The notes under the pieces were generated by a model. It ran no database searches. It was not told the origin of the DNA and saw nothing but the letters and a program-made list of their open reading frames with translations. DNA of 64,000 nt, taken from assembly GCF_003752505.1 (NCBI RefSeq), contig NZ_RKHO01000001.1, positions 2,666,001 through 2,730,000 on the forward strand, given 5' to 3'. Numbering within the stretch: position 1 is the first letter of the stretch; every line of letters begins with the position of its first letter. This DNA comes from Nocardioides aurantiacus (GTDB lineage Bacteria; Actinomycetota; Actinomycetes; Propionibacteriales; Nocardioidaceae). This document shows, piece after piece, positions 41,609 to 50,029 of the stretch. Made by a program: the position numbers and the translations under genes.

Positions 41609-41919
41609 CCCGCTTCGACCAGATCACCCTGCCCCGCCCAGCCGACTCGGTCGACGTGTCGCCTGCGACCACCGCCAAGCGCACCGGTCCCGCGATGTGG
41701 ATCGCGCCCGGTTCGCTGGAGGTGCCGTTCGACCGCGAGCTCACTACCACCGAGGTCGCCGCGGTCCGGGCACTGCTCACCGTGCCCACCGACGAGGCGG
41801 CAACGTGGCGCAGCGACCTGGAGAAGTACCTGGCGCTGACCACGCCGACGACCGCGCAGAACACTGCCGCGATCCGAACCCTCGCGCACCTCGCGCTGGA
41901 CATGCTCGACCGCAAGTAA
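41605..41919 (+). CDS. Hypothetical tail-region protein
   Basis: 104 residues from GTG 41605. LTTTEVAAVRALLTVPTDEAATWRSDLEKYLAL is helical; N-terminus beta. No family recognised. Last gene before a hairpin and 128-bp gap. Confidence 0.6.
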   Translation: MTRFDQITLPRPADSVDVSPATTAKRTGPAMWIAPGSLEVPFDRELTTTEVAAVRALLTVPTDEAATWRSDLEKYLALTTPTTAQNTAAIRTLAHLALDMLDRK

Positions 41920-41924
41920 GTGAC

Positions 41925-41953
41925 GGGCGACCGGTCGCACTGACCGGCCGCCC
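41925..41953 (+). terminator. Hairpin after tail genes
   Basis: GGGCG-A-CCGGTC pairs with GACCGG-C-CGCCC around a 5-nt loop. No T tract. Separates tail from membrane/lysis genes. Confidence 0.5.
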
Positions 41954-42046
41954 TCCCCGCAGAGCCCTGGCTGCAACCGGTGCCCTGCGGATAGCGCGTC
42001 AACCTACCGACCCACCGCCCTCCGCACTAGGGCCGAGAGGGGACTA

Positions 42047-42463
42047 ATGCCTATCCAGCGAACCTCAGCCAAGGTGGCGTTCCGTCGCCCCTGGCCGGGG
42101 ACACGTCGCGGCCTGAAGCTCTGGCTGCTGTCCATCGTCATCGGGCTACTCGGGTTCAACTACATCGTCTCCCCCGTGCCGACCTCGACCGAGCAGGCAC
42201 TCACACTCCCCGGCGAGGTGATGCCGCTGGAGTGGTGGGGCATCGGCATCGTGGGGCTCTGCGTCGTGGCTGGTTTCTGCTCCTACTGCCACATGGGCCG
42301 CGACCGCTACGGCTACTACATGCTGAGCGTGTTCGCCGTCGCGTGGGGCACCGCGTACCTAGTCAGCCCGTTCCTGTTTGACGCATCGACACGCGCCTTC
42401 TCGGGTGCGCTCTCCTGGTACGTCATCTTCGGGTTCCTGGTGCTTTCGGCTGGTGACGAGTGA
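42047..42463 (+). CDS. Three-to-four-helix membrane protein
   Basis: 138 residues with hydrophobic segments at ~24-44, ~66-83, ~90-107 and ~115-133. GAGAGGGG upstream. Position just before a coiled-coil membrane protein and lysin suggests a lysis role (holin or antiholin), not proven. Confidence 0.65.
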   Translation: MPIQRTSAKVAFRRPWPGTRRGLKLWLLSIVIGLLGFNYIVSPVPTSTEQALTLPGEVMPLEWWGIGIVGLCVVAGFCSYCHMGRDRYGYYMLSVFAVAWGTAYLVSPFLFDASTRAFSGALSWYVIFGFLVLSAGDE

Positions 42464-42882
42464 CTGCGGCGCAGGCGACCGTGATCGGTGCGCTGCTGGT
42501 GTTCTCGGCGTCCATCATCGGCGCCCTGCTGGTCCGCAACAGCACGAAGAAGGCTCAGGCTCTCGACGCCCGGAAGGTCGACCTCGACGAGTTCCGTGAG
42601 GTGCAGGCCCGTAACGAGGCTGCGCTAGATCGTGCGGACAAGCGGATCGCCGACCTGGAGGCCCGTCTGGTGACTGAGCACGAGGCCCGGCAGCGGTCCG
42701 ACGAGCGCGCGGACGAGGCCGAGAAGGCAGCCCAGCGCGCCGAGCGACGTACGGCCGAGGTCGAGGAGCAGGGCAAGCGCCTGGCCCGTCGACTGTCGCG
42801 TTCTGAGCGGCGCGTGAAGCAGCTCGAGAAGGCGATGGCCGACGCGGGCGTGCCCGTGCCCGACCCACTCCCCGACGACTGA
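42460..42882 (+). CDS. Membrane-anchored coiled-coil protein
   Basis: 140 residues from GTG 42460. One N-terminal helix (ATVIGALLVFSASIIGALLV) and then ~95 residues of continuous charged coiled coil (ARNEAALDRADKRIADLEARL...). Architecture recalls actinophage proteins encoded upstream of lysins, some of them spanin-like; function not established. Confidence 0.65.
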   Translation: MTAAQATVIGALLVFSASIIGALLVRNSTKKAQALDARKVDLDEFREVQARNEAALDRADKRIADLEARLVTEHEARQRSDERADEAEKAAQRAERRTAEVEEQGKRLARRLSRSERRVKQLEKAMADAGVPVPDPLPDD

Positions 42883-42926
42883 CCCGCCACCCCCATCTAC
42901 GAAGCCCCTCGAAGGGCGGTCTCGTC

Positions 42927-44426
42927 ATGCCCACCAACATCTCTGTCACCCACGCCTCGATGCGTTGGGATCGCATCCGCAGCAAGACCATCGCGGCCGA
43001 CCTCGCGCACCTCCAGGAGTCGTGCCTGGTCGTGACGCTCACCGAGATCGGCGGGCTGACGGACCTCGAACTGCGGAAGCTCGCGAACGGGTGGCCCTTC
43101 TTCCGTGGCGCGAACGTCCCCGGGGTCGACGAATGCGCGATCCTCTGGCACCCCAGCCTCACCGCCGCCGCGCCCGGCTACGTGCAGAAGATCTCCGACC
43201 TGCAATACCAGCAGGCCGACGCCGACTGGGTGCCCAAGGTTCACGCCGCCGTCCAGCCGCTCCGGTTCCCCGACGGCCAGGTCGTCACCTTCATCACCCT
43301 GCACGCCGCGCTTCGCAACACCCCCCGCCGCGTCAAGGTCTCCGACGACGGGCTCCGGTTTCTAGGTGCGTGGCTGCCGACGATCGCCGGCCCGAAGGTC
43401 GTCATGGCCGACTGGAACCTCGGCTACCGCGTCGCTGCCCACCGCGCCGCCCTTGAGCGCCTATCCAATGCCACCGGCATGACGTGGGCGTGGCAGGACA
43501 ACGTCGAGGGCTTCGACACCAAGAAGTCGCTGATCGACGGAGTGCTGACCGACCTCCCCGTCCGCGAGTCGACTCTGCTGCCTGCCATCGCGTCGTCCGA
43601 CCACTGGCCCGTGCGCGTCGACCTGACGCTGCCCGACTCCGCTCCCCTGCCCACACCGCCCCAGGAGGCACCCGTGGCACGACTTCCGATCGACCTCCCC
43701 ACGACTCTGCGCAAGGCGGGTCTCAAGGTCCAGGTCCACGGCAACGACTGGCAGGCGCGTGGGCGCCCGGGTTCCTTCAACCCGGTCGGTGTGCTGTGCC
43801 ACCACACGGCCACCTCGAAGCGCACTTCGGACGGGGCGACCATCCAGTTGCTGATCGACGGTCGCCCGGACCTGCCGGGGCCGCTCTGCCAACTGGGTCT
43901 CTCGCGAGATGGAACTGTCCACGTGATCGCGGGCGGTCGCACCAACCACGGCGGCAAAGCGAAGTCGTCGGGCACGGTTTCGGCGGGTGACGCCAACAGC
44001 CTCTACATCGGCATCGAGGCGTTCAACGACGGCGTGGGCGAGCCCTGGCCCAAGGAGCAGGTCGACGCCTACGTACTGCTCGCCGCGACGCTCTGCAAGA
44101 AGGTCACGGGCAACTCCGCCGAGACGGTCCGCGGCCACAAGGAGACCAGCGTCACCGGGAAGATCGACCCGACCTTCTCGATGCCGGACTTCCGCAAGCG
44201 CGTCGCCGCGGCAATCAGCAGCGGCCCCACCAAGCCCTTCAGTCCCAGCAAGGAGGCCCCCGTGGTCAAGCTGAACGGCGTCCAGATCTTCCAGCGCGAG
44301 GCTCTTGCCCTGGTCGACAAGCACGCCCCCGCGATCATCGCCGCCCGCAGCAAGCAGGCAGGCAAGGGCGTCGGGGCCAGGGCGTACTTCGCTCTGCTGC
44401 GAACCACGATCAAGGGGTTCAAGTGA
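42927..44426 (+). CDS. Lysin with fused EEP nuclease-like domain and amidase
   Basis: 499 residues in three parts. Residues 1-235 are an endonuclease/exonuclease/phosphatase fold with its catalytic set: E40 (LTEIGG), H126 (TLHAAL), D162/N164 (MADWN), D204 (LIDGVL), D225-H226 (SSDHWPV). A Pro-rich linker (237-250) leads to an amidase_2 domain (250-435) with zinc ligands H292 (CHHTATS), H404 (RGHKETS) and D414, and K412. The last ~54 residues (446-499) are a small helical, basic domain, perhaps wall-binding. Both linkers read EAPV and each encodes AGGAGG-N5-GTG, so amidase-C-term and C-term-only products may also be made. Amidase should cut the MurNAc-L-Ala bond; the EEP substrate is unknown. 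Confidence 0.85.
   Translation: MPTNISVTHASMRWDRIRSKTIAADLAHLQESCLVVTLTEIGGLTDLELRKLANGWPFFRGANVPGVDECAILWHPSLTAAAPGYVQKISDLQYQQADADWVPKVHAAVQPLRFPDGQVVTFITLHAALRNTPRRVKVSDDGLRFLGAWLPTIAGPKVVMADWNLGYRVAAHRAALERLSNATGMTWAWQDNVEGFDTKKSLIDGVLTDLPVRESTLLPAIASSDHWPVRVDLTLPDSAPLPTPPQEAPVARLPIDLPTTLRKAGLKVQVHGNDWQARGRPGSFNPVGVLCHHTATSKRTSDGATIQLLIDGRPDLPGPLCQLGLSRDGTVHVIAGGRTNHGGKAKSSGTVSAGDANSLYIGIEAFNDGVGEPWPKEQVDAYVLLAATLCKKVTGNSAETVRGHKETSVTGKIDPTFSMPDFRKRVAAAISSGPTKPFSPSKEAPVVKLNGVQIFQREALALVDKHAPAIIAARSKQAGKGVGARAYFALLRTTIKGFK
43663..43676 (+). promoter_or_regulatory. Internal ribosome-binding site and GTG, lysin codon 250
   Basis: AGGAGGCACCCGTGG: SD AGGAGG (43663-43668), 5-nt spacer, in-frame GTG at 43674. 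Starts exactly at the amidase domain. Almost identical to the site at 44251. Confidence 0.65.
44251..44264 (+). promoter_or_regulatory. Internal ribosome-binding site and GTG, lysin codon 446
   Basis: AGGAGGCCCCCGTGG: SD AGGAGG (44251-44256), 5-nt spacer, in-frame GTG at 44262. Would give a 54-residue C-terminal product, as known for some phage endolysins that make separate wall-binding subunits. Confidence 0.6.
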
Positions 44427-44650
44427 CCGCGATCAACGTCCCGGCGCGGGTTCGGTTCTGGCTCTACATCGTTGGCGCCGTGGCTGCGCCGCTGGTCACC
44501 TACCTGTTTGCCGAGGGCATCTTCAACGCCGCAGCGGTGGCTCTGGCGACGGCCTACATCTCACTGCTCAACGCGCTCGCTGCCGCCAAGACGGACCTGA
44601 GCGAGCCGAACACCCGGCCCGTCCACCCGGTCGAGCCCGACGGTCACTGA
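44423..44650 (+). CDS. Holin-like protein
   Basis: 75 residues from GTG 44423, GTGA overlap with the lysin stop. Two membrane helices (FWLYIVGAVAAPLVTYLFA; FNAAAVALATAYISLLNALAA) and a charged tail, as in small actinophage holins. Confidence 0.78.
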   Translation: MTAINVPARVRFWLYIVGAVAAPLVTYLFAEGIFNAAAVALATAYISLLNALAAAKTDLSEPNTRPVHPVEPDGH

Positions 44651-44652
44651 CG

Positions 44653-44784
44653 ATGCGCGCCTGGCTCCGCGACAACGGCTGGACCGGCGTCCGTGAAGCC
44701 GCCTCGATCTTCGCGCTCGTCCCCGTCGAATGCGCCCGCAACGCACGCGACGCCCTGCTGCGCCGCCCCCACACCTACCGCTAG
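44653..44784 (+). CDS. Small phage protein after holin
   Basis: 43 residues (MRAWLRDNGWTGVREAASIFALVPVECARNARDALLRRP), amphipathic with a short hydrophobic centre. Could be a lysis accessory; not recognised. Confidence 0.5.
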   Translation: MRAWLRDNGWTGVREAASIFALVPVECARNARDALLRRPHTYR

Positions 44785-44793
44785 GAGCGCCAC

Positions 44794-46410
44794 GTGCCGA
44801 TCCCCGCCGCCGACCCGTTGACCGACGGCGTCACCGCAACCATCAGCGGACCCGTCAAGCTCCCCGGCGGTCTCGCCCCACTCGAGGGCACCTGGTACGC
44901 ACGCATCCGCACCCTCAACGGTGCCACCATCGACTCCGACGGCACGATCCGTGGCGGCATCCAGGGTGTCTACGACGACGGAGACGGCGCCGTGATGGTG
45001 CTGCCGCTGGGGTCGTATGAGTTCCGGTTCGAGTCCTCCAACATCAACCCCCACACCGGACAGCGCGACCAGTACGGCTGGTACCCCTTCGACCTCGTCG
45101 AGGACACCCTGTGGGGCGTCATCATGGAGACCCCCGTCGAGGTGCCCGTCACCCCGTCGGACGTCACCCGCGCTGAGGCTGCACGCGACACAGCCGAGCA
45201 GTTCGCGGCCGACGCCCAGGTCGCCGCAGAATCGGTCTACCAGATCGGCACCGACAACGACACCGCGGTCGCTGGCGCAGTCAACACCACCGGCACGGCG
45301 CGAGAAGCCGTCAAGAACGCCGCCACCACCGTCGCCGTCACCATCAAGGAAGCGCCCCTCTCCCCCTTCCGCTACGGCCTGACCGTGGCGATGGAGGGCG
45401 ACCCTAGTGCCGTCGCCGCCGTCACCGCCGCATTCCAGGCCACCATCAACGCACTCCCTGCCTCGCAGGGCGCCATGCTCATCCCCCGCGGCAGCTGGTT
45501 CTGCTCCGGCCTTAAGAGCCAGGGCCGACAGTTCGACATCCACGGCCTCGGTCGCCAGGTCAGCGCACTGCGACTCGTGCACCACGCGGGCACTGCGACG
45601 CCCATGATCCACATCCTCGCCGACACCGCACCCAACTATGGTGCGGGCGTCATCCGCGACTTCACCATCGGCCTCGCCTCCGGTGTCGAGGCCGCGACCC
45701 CCGGTGCGTGCATCAAGGTCGAGGGCGCCTACGCAGCCGATATCGGCGTCGAGGACATGTGGCTCGGTGGCGGCTCGGTCGGGGTCTGGTGGGCCGGCGC
45801 CACCAACGGCCACGTCTCCCGGACCACCATCGAAGGCTGCCAGGGGTCCGGCATCTACGCCGAGAACTCCAAGCTCCTCAGCTTCGACACGATCCAGACG
45901 TTCCAGAACAACGCCAACGGCATCGAGCTCCAGAACTGCCAGAGCATCGAAATCCTAGGCGGGAAGCACATCGAGAACTACGGCAACGGGCTGCTCGCAA
46001 ACTCCGGTGGCGCCATCAAGGTCGTCGGCGGGCTCTGGGACAACAACTCCAAGCAGTTCGCCTACAACCCCGCCGCGCCGGGCTTCTCGACCTACGACAA
46101 CATCCGCTACATGGGGGTCAACAAGGGTGAGGTCACCGCGACAGCGCACGTCTCTTCCCTCGGTCAGCCGTGGGCAAAGCGCGCCGTCTACATCGACCCC
46201 ACGTCGTACCACGTCAGCATCCTCGGCGGCGAGGTCGACGCCGACGCGGTGACCACCGACTCGTTCGTCAATCTCTCCGAAAACGGCCAGGTCATCACCC
46301 GTGACCGGGTGCAGTTGCGGTCCCCCATCAAGATTGGCGGGATGTTCCTCCGTGACGGTGGTGGTCTGCTCCAGCAGTCCGCCAACGGTTCGACGTGGAC
46401 GAACCTCTAG
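44794..46410 (+). CDS. Tail spike/fibre with beta-helix
   Basis: 538 residues from GTG 44794. N-terminal ~110 residues attach to the particle (beta domain); a short coiled-coil region (~130-180) follows; residues ~200-470 are a right-handed parallel beta-helix (repeats such as SGIYAENSKLL...NNANGIELQNCQSIEILGG), as in polysaccharide-binding or -cleaving tail spikes. Its last 4 nt overlap the opposite-strand methyltransferase. Confidence 0.82.
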   Translation: MPIPAADPLTDGVTATISGPVKLPGGLAPLEGTWYARIRTLNGATIDSDGTIRGGIQGVYDDGDGAVMVLPLGSYEFRFESSNINPHTGQRDQYGWYPFDLVEDTLWGVIMETPVEVPVTPSDVTRAEAARDTAEQFAADAQVAAESVYQIGTDNDTAVAGAVNTTGTAREAVKNAATTVAVTIKEAPLSPFRYGLTVAMEGDPSAVAAVTAAFQATINALPASQGAMLIPRGSWFCSGLKSQGRQFDIHGLGRQVSALRLVHHAGTATPMIHILADTAPNYGAGVIRDFTIGLASGVEAATPGACIKVEGAYAADIGVEDMWLGGGSVGVWWAGATNGHVSRTTIEGCQGSGIYAENSKLLSFDTIQTFQNNANGIELQNCQSIEILGGKHIENYGNGLLANSGGAIKVVGGLWDNNSKQFAYNPAAPGFSTYDNIRYMGVNKGEVTATAHVSSLGQPWAKRAVYIDPTSYHVSILGGEVDADAVTTDSFVNLSENGQVITRDRVQLRSPIKIGGMFLRDGGGLLQQSANGSTWTNL

Positions 46411-47159
46411 CCGGTCGCCAGCATGAGGTAACGCTTGCGACCCGACTCGGAGTGCCGATTCAGGTCCGCCAGCGTCACTAGCTCAGGTGTCTCGGCCACG
46501 AAGGCGTCGACCGCCTCGGTGACACCGGGCCAGTCGGGGTGGTCGTAGTCATCAGCCACGATCACCCCACCCGGCAGCAGGTGGCGGCGAGCGAGCCGTA
46601 GGTCCGACAGGACGTCGTCGCGTTCGTGGCTGCCGTCGACGTGGACGAACCGGAACCGGGCGGCGTCGTCCAGGTGCAGGTCGGTCGAGTAGACCTCGTG
46701 GATCACCAGCCGCGCCTGGTCGAACCCGGGCACGCCGCGCGTGACGTTGCGGCGCAGACCTGTCGGCGTCGGCGGGTCGGCAACGTACACGTCGCCGCTC
46801 TGGAACGGGTCGCACACCACTAGGGTCTCGCCGTCGCGTACTTGCTCGGCGAGGACGATCGTCGACCGCCCGTGAAACGGGCCGATCTCAAGGATGTCGC
46901 CGTGGAGCCCTTGGGCTGACTGCATAGCGAGGACGAGCGTGAAGTGGGCAGCGTCGTCGTAGGTGAACCACCCCTGGATGCCCCGCATCGAAGCGAACGT
47001 GGTCGCGGTCGGGCCGGGCCGGGCGTCTTTCGCGAACGTTGTCGAGTCAGGGTTTGCGCGGCCCTTGACTACAAGGTTCTTCGCTCGGATCTGCGCCGCC
47101 CGGACGGCTCGCGTCGGGTCGTTCCGGATCACGTCGAGACGGCGCTTGTCCAACAGCAT
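46407..47159 (-). CDS. Class I SAM-dependent methyltransferase (moron)
   Basis: 250 residues. Motif I GDILEIGPFHGRSTI, acidic motif VVCDPF, and RFVHVDGSHERDDVLSDLRLARRHLLPGGVIVADDY match the Methyltransf_24/cephalosporin-hydroxylase-like group often found in glycan clusters. It lies leftward between the tail spike and the tail fibre, so is probably expressed by the lysogen and may modify a cell-surface sugar. A trace of a Rossmann-fold gene lies just upstream on the same strand (47200-47260). Confidence 0.85.
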   Translation of the reverse strand: MLLDKRRLDVIRNDPTRAVRAAQIRAKNLVVKGRANPDSTTFAKDARPGPTATTFASMRGIQGWFTYDDAAHFTLVLAMQSAQGLHGDILEIGPFHGRSTIVLAEQVRDGETLVVCDPFQSGDVYVADPPTPTGLRRNVTRGVPGFDQARLVIHEVYSTDLHLDDAARFRFVHVDGSHERDDVLSDLRLARRHLLPGGVIVADDYDHPDWPGVTEAVDAFVAETPELVTLADLNRHSESGRKRYLMLATG

Positions 47160-47199
47160 CGCCGCAACTTAACAGCGCCGCGCTCGGTCACAGCGGCCA

Positions 47200-47260
47200 A
47201 ATCGTGGCGACTTTCCGCCACGAACCCGCCACCGCCGATCACCGCCACCCGCTGCGTCAT
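47200..47260 (-). pseudogene. Fragment of a Rossmann-fold gene N-terminus
   Basis: Reads MTQRVAVIGGGGFVAES, the dinucleotide-binding start of sugar-nucleotide dehydrogenases/epimerases or FAD enzymes, then loses similarity. Sits directly upstream of the methyltransferase on its strand. It is best explained as a leftover from the locus the methyltransferase came from. Very short, so moderate confidence. Confidence 0.5.
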
Positions 47261-47303
47261 GCCCGAACGGTATGCCCAACAGTTCACCTTTGAGGAGCCC
47301 CAC

Positions 47304-48545
47304 ATGGCCGGAATCACTGTCGGCGGCACCACAGACGACTGGATTCTCAACTCGTCGACCGGGCTGCCCCTGAAGCGCGCGTCCAAGCTTCGCCGGTACG
47401 CGACCCTCACGGGCGGGTCACCGCTGACTCTGACGCTGAATGGGCAGTCCGTCACCGAGATCCCCGTGCCGCCCGGTGGGTTCTACCCCGAGCACACCCT
47501 GCCCGAGGGTGTCTCCACCACGTACGTCGTCGCTCTCGAGACCGCCAACGCCACCGACGCGAACTTCGCAGCCGCGCCCCGCTATAAGGAAGTCCCGCCC
47601 GGAAGTGGTGGCGGTGGCGGGACCAGCGACTACAACGCGCTGCTCAACAAGCCGACCCTCTCGACCGTCGCAGGAACCGGCGCCTACGCGGACCTCACCG
47701 GCAAGCCCACCCTCGCCGCCGTCGCTGGCACCGGGTCGTACGGCGACCTGTCCGGGAAGCCGACGATCCCCACCACCCCCGGTGAGGTCGGTGCAGCGGC
47801 GGCCACCCACACGCACTCCGCGACCCAGATCAGCAATTCCACCACCACGGGCCGCAACGTCCTCACCGCCGCAGACAAGGCAGCCGCACGGGCCGCGATC
47901 GGGCTGGTCACCGGGAGCCCCGCCGCCGACGAATACCAGCTCCTCGACACCGCCAACGTCGGACTCGGGGCCGTCCAGCCGCCGCCCGCCAAGGGCCAGT
48001 TCGTAATGCCGTCCGTCACCCACGGCGCACAAACCCCCCGCGCCGGCACCCACTACGTGCCGCTGTACCTCACCCCCGGCACCTACGACGCACTCGGCTG
48101 CAACGTCAACGTCCAGCAGGTCGGCGGCTCCACCACCTTCAAGCTCGCACTGTTCAAGGCGCACCCGCTCGGCCTATGGGACGACTCCACCGGCCCGCTG
48201 CGTGAAGCGACCGTCGACCTCACCACAGGCGGGACCGGACAGCGCACCGTCACCGTCACCGACCTAGTCGTCACCGAACCCGGCTGGTACTACGTCGCCG
48301 CGCTGTACGCCGTCACCACCGCACCCACCACCTCCGCGACACTGCTGTGCTCACAGGGCACCACCGGCTACTCCCTGCCGTGGACCACCATTACCGGCAA
48401 CGTCCCCAAGACCGCCTACATCTACCTCAGCGTCACCGCTTGGCCCACCACCACCATCGCAGCCGACGGAACCGTCAACGCCTCGCTGACCGTCAACGGC
48501 AACCTCAACTCGCCCATCGTCGGCGTCCGTCGCAAGGCCGCCTGA
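47304..48545 (+). CDS. Tail fibre protein
   Basis: 413 residues from ATG 47304 with GAGGAG upstream (an upstream in-frame ATG at 47259 would add 15 residues). Contains short collagen-like/hinge repeats (LSTVAGTGAYADLTGKPT, LAAVAGTGSYGDLSGKPT), a GxxxATHTHSATQI motif typical of fibres, and a C-terminal beta domain. Overlaps the next gene by 1 nt. Confidence 0.82.
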   Translation: MAGITVGGTTDDWILNSSTGLPLKRASKLRRYATLTGGSPLTLTLNGQSVTEIPVPPGGFYPEHTLPEGVSTTYVVALETANATDANFAAAPRYKEVPPGSGGGGGTSDYNALLNKPTLSTVAGTGAYADLTGKPTLAAVAGTGSYGDLSGKPTIPTTPGEVGAAAATHTHSATQISNSTTTGRNVLTAADKAAARAAIGLVTGSPAADEYQLLDTANVGLGAVQPPPAKGQFVMPSVTHGAQTPRAGTHYVPLYLTPGTYDALGCNVNVQQVGGSTTFKLALFKAHPLGLWDDSTGPLREATVDLTTGGTGQRTVTVTDLVVTEPGWYYVAALYAVTTAPTTSATLLCSQGTTGYSLPWTTITGNVPKTAYIYLSVTAWPTTTIAADGTVNASLTVNGNLNSPIVGVRRKAA

Positions 48546-49897
48546 TGGCCGGGTTCCTGGCCGCACGCCCCCCCGCCGGGACGCCTCCACCGACCATCGA
48601 CACGACCCGGTTCGTCGACGCCCACGACATGACGTCCTCCGCGCTCGACATGAACCAATCCGGGACCTACTTCGCGAACAACTACATCAACCCCGCAGGC
48701 GAAGGTGGGGTCCATGCGGCCTACGGCGGCTTCACCCGCGACCAACAGATCGCCTACCCCGGCACCACCACCTCCGCGTGGCAGCTCGAGTACGCCCGCA
48801 CGGAGGTCGCCCGCGCAAAGGCCGCCGGGATCGACGGGTTCCTCGGCAACATGATGTCCGCCAGTGGCGACAATCAGACCCGTGCGCTCGCGATGGCTCA
48901 GGCGTGCGCCGAAGACGGCACCATGCGCTACACCCCGAACGTCGACACCAACGGCAGCATCGCGTCCTTGTCGGCAGCCGGGATCGCGGACGTCCTCGAG
49001 GCCGTCTACGAAACCGGGTCCGCACGGGTCGTCGGCGGGAAGTACCTGCTGTCGTCGTTCAAGGCCGAAGGGAAGACCGTCGCCTGGTGGACGGCACTCA
49101 AGACCGAGCTCGCCAACCGCGGCTACCCCGTCGAGTTCATCGCCGTGCTCCTCAACGCCTCCGACGCCAACATGGAAGCGTTCGCACCGATCTCGTGGGC
49201 GCTGTCGGTGTGGGGTCCCGCTCGACCGCAGAACGTCGTCAGCCTCGCCGGGCGCGCACAGAAGGCACACGCGCTGGGCCGCAAGTGGATGGGTCCGATC
49301 CGACCGCAGGACTTCCGCCCCCGTGACGGCGACGTGGCCGAGGCGCAGAACACCGACCTGTGGCGCGGAATGTGGGGCGCCGCGATGCAGGCCGGCACCT
49401 CGGGTGCCGACTGTGTGCAGCTTGTGACGTGGGATGACTACGCCGAACACACCCACATCTCGCCATCGGTGGGCGGCGGCTATGCGTGGGCGAAGCTGAC
49501 GAAGGTCTATGGGGCGGCGTTCAAGGCGCAGGCCTCGGTGGCGGTGACGAGCCCGCTGGTGGTGCTGACCCACCGCAAGCACCCCGCCGCGGCAACGCCG
49601 AGCAACCAGACCGAACTCGCGTCACCCACCCTCGACGGCACCTCCACGATGCGGAACACCACCGAGGCGCTATGCATCCTCCCCGCGGCCGGAACGGTGT
49701 CGGTCAACGGCGGCACCGCGACCGCCGTGCCTGCGAACACCCCGACCGCCGTCACCGCCCCCCTCGTCGTCGGGGGCGCGAACACTGCGGTCGTCACGGG
49801 GCAGTCGGGCGGCACGTTCACCGTTACCTCAGCCCACACCACGACCGCCACCCCGGCCGTGCAGGACCTGCACTACAAGGCCACCGTCTACGGCTGA
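48545..49897 (+). CDS. GH71-like alpha-1,3-glucanase, virion-associated
   Basis: 450 residues. VDAHDM near the start, ARAKAAGIDGFLGN, TPNVDTNGS, SWALSVWGP and VTWDDYAEHTHISPS follow the layout of glycoside hydrolase family 71 (alpha-1,3-glucan hydrolases with a TIM-barrel). The C-terminal ~130 residues are a beta domain. In a tail-fibre operon it is probably a depolymerase acting on a surface alpha-glucan. GH71 is mostly fungal, so this is a notable assignment and needs profile comparison. Confidence 0.7.
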   Translation: MAGFLAARPPAGTPPPTIDTTRFVDAHDMTSSALDMNQSGTYFANNYINPAGEGGVHAAYGGFTRDQQIAYPGTTTSAWQLEYARTEVARAKAAGIDGFLGNMMSASGDNQTRALAMAQACAEDGTMRYTPNVDTNGSIASLSAAGIADVLEAVYETGSARVVGGKYLLSSFKAEGKTVAWWTALKTELANRGYPVEFIAVLLNASDANMEAFAPISWALSVWGPARPQNVVSLAGRAQKAHALGRKWMGPIRPQDFRPRDGDVAEAQNTDLWRGMWGAAMQAGTSGADCVQLVTWDDYAEHTHISPSVGGGYAWAKLTKVYGAAFKAQASVAVTSPLVVLTHRKHPAAATPSNQTELASPTLDGTSTMRNTTEALCILPAAGTVSVNGGTATAVPANTPTAVTAPLVVGGANTAVVTGQSGGTFTVTSAHTTTATPAVQDLHYKATVYG

Positions 49898-49918
49898 GAC
49901 TCACCCGCACGAACCGCT

Positions 49919-49952
49919 CCCCCTTCCTGGCTCACGCAGCCAGGGAGGGGGT
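49919..49952 (+). terminator. Terminator of late operon
   Basis: 14-bp stem CCCCCTTCCTGGCT/AGCCAGGGAGGGGG with loop CACGC and TGCTTTG after it. It ends the rightward late operon 22 bp after the last gene and faces the leftward operon. Confidence 0.8.
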
Positions 49953-50029
49953 GCTTTGTCGTACCCACCTGGCAACGTGACGCCCATGCTCAGGGATGCT
50001 CGGCGCGCCATGCTCGACTTCGAGCGCAA

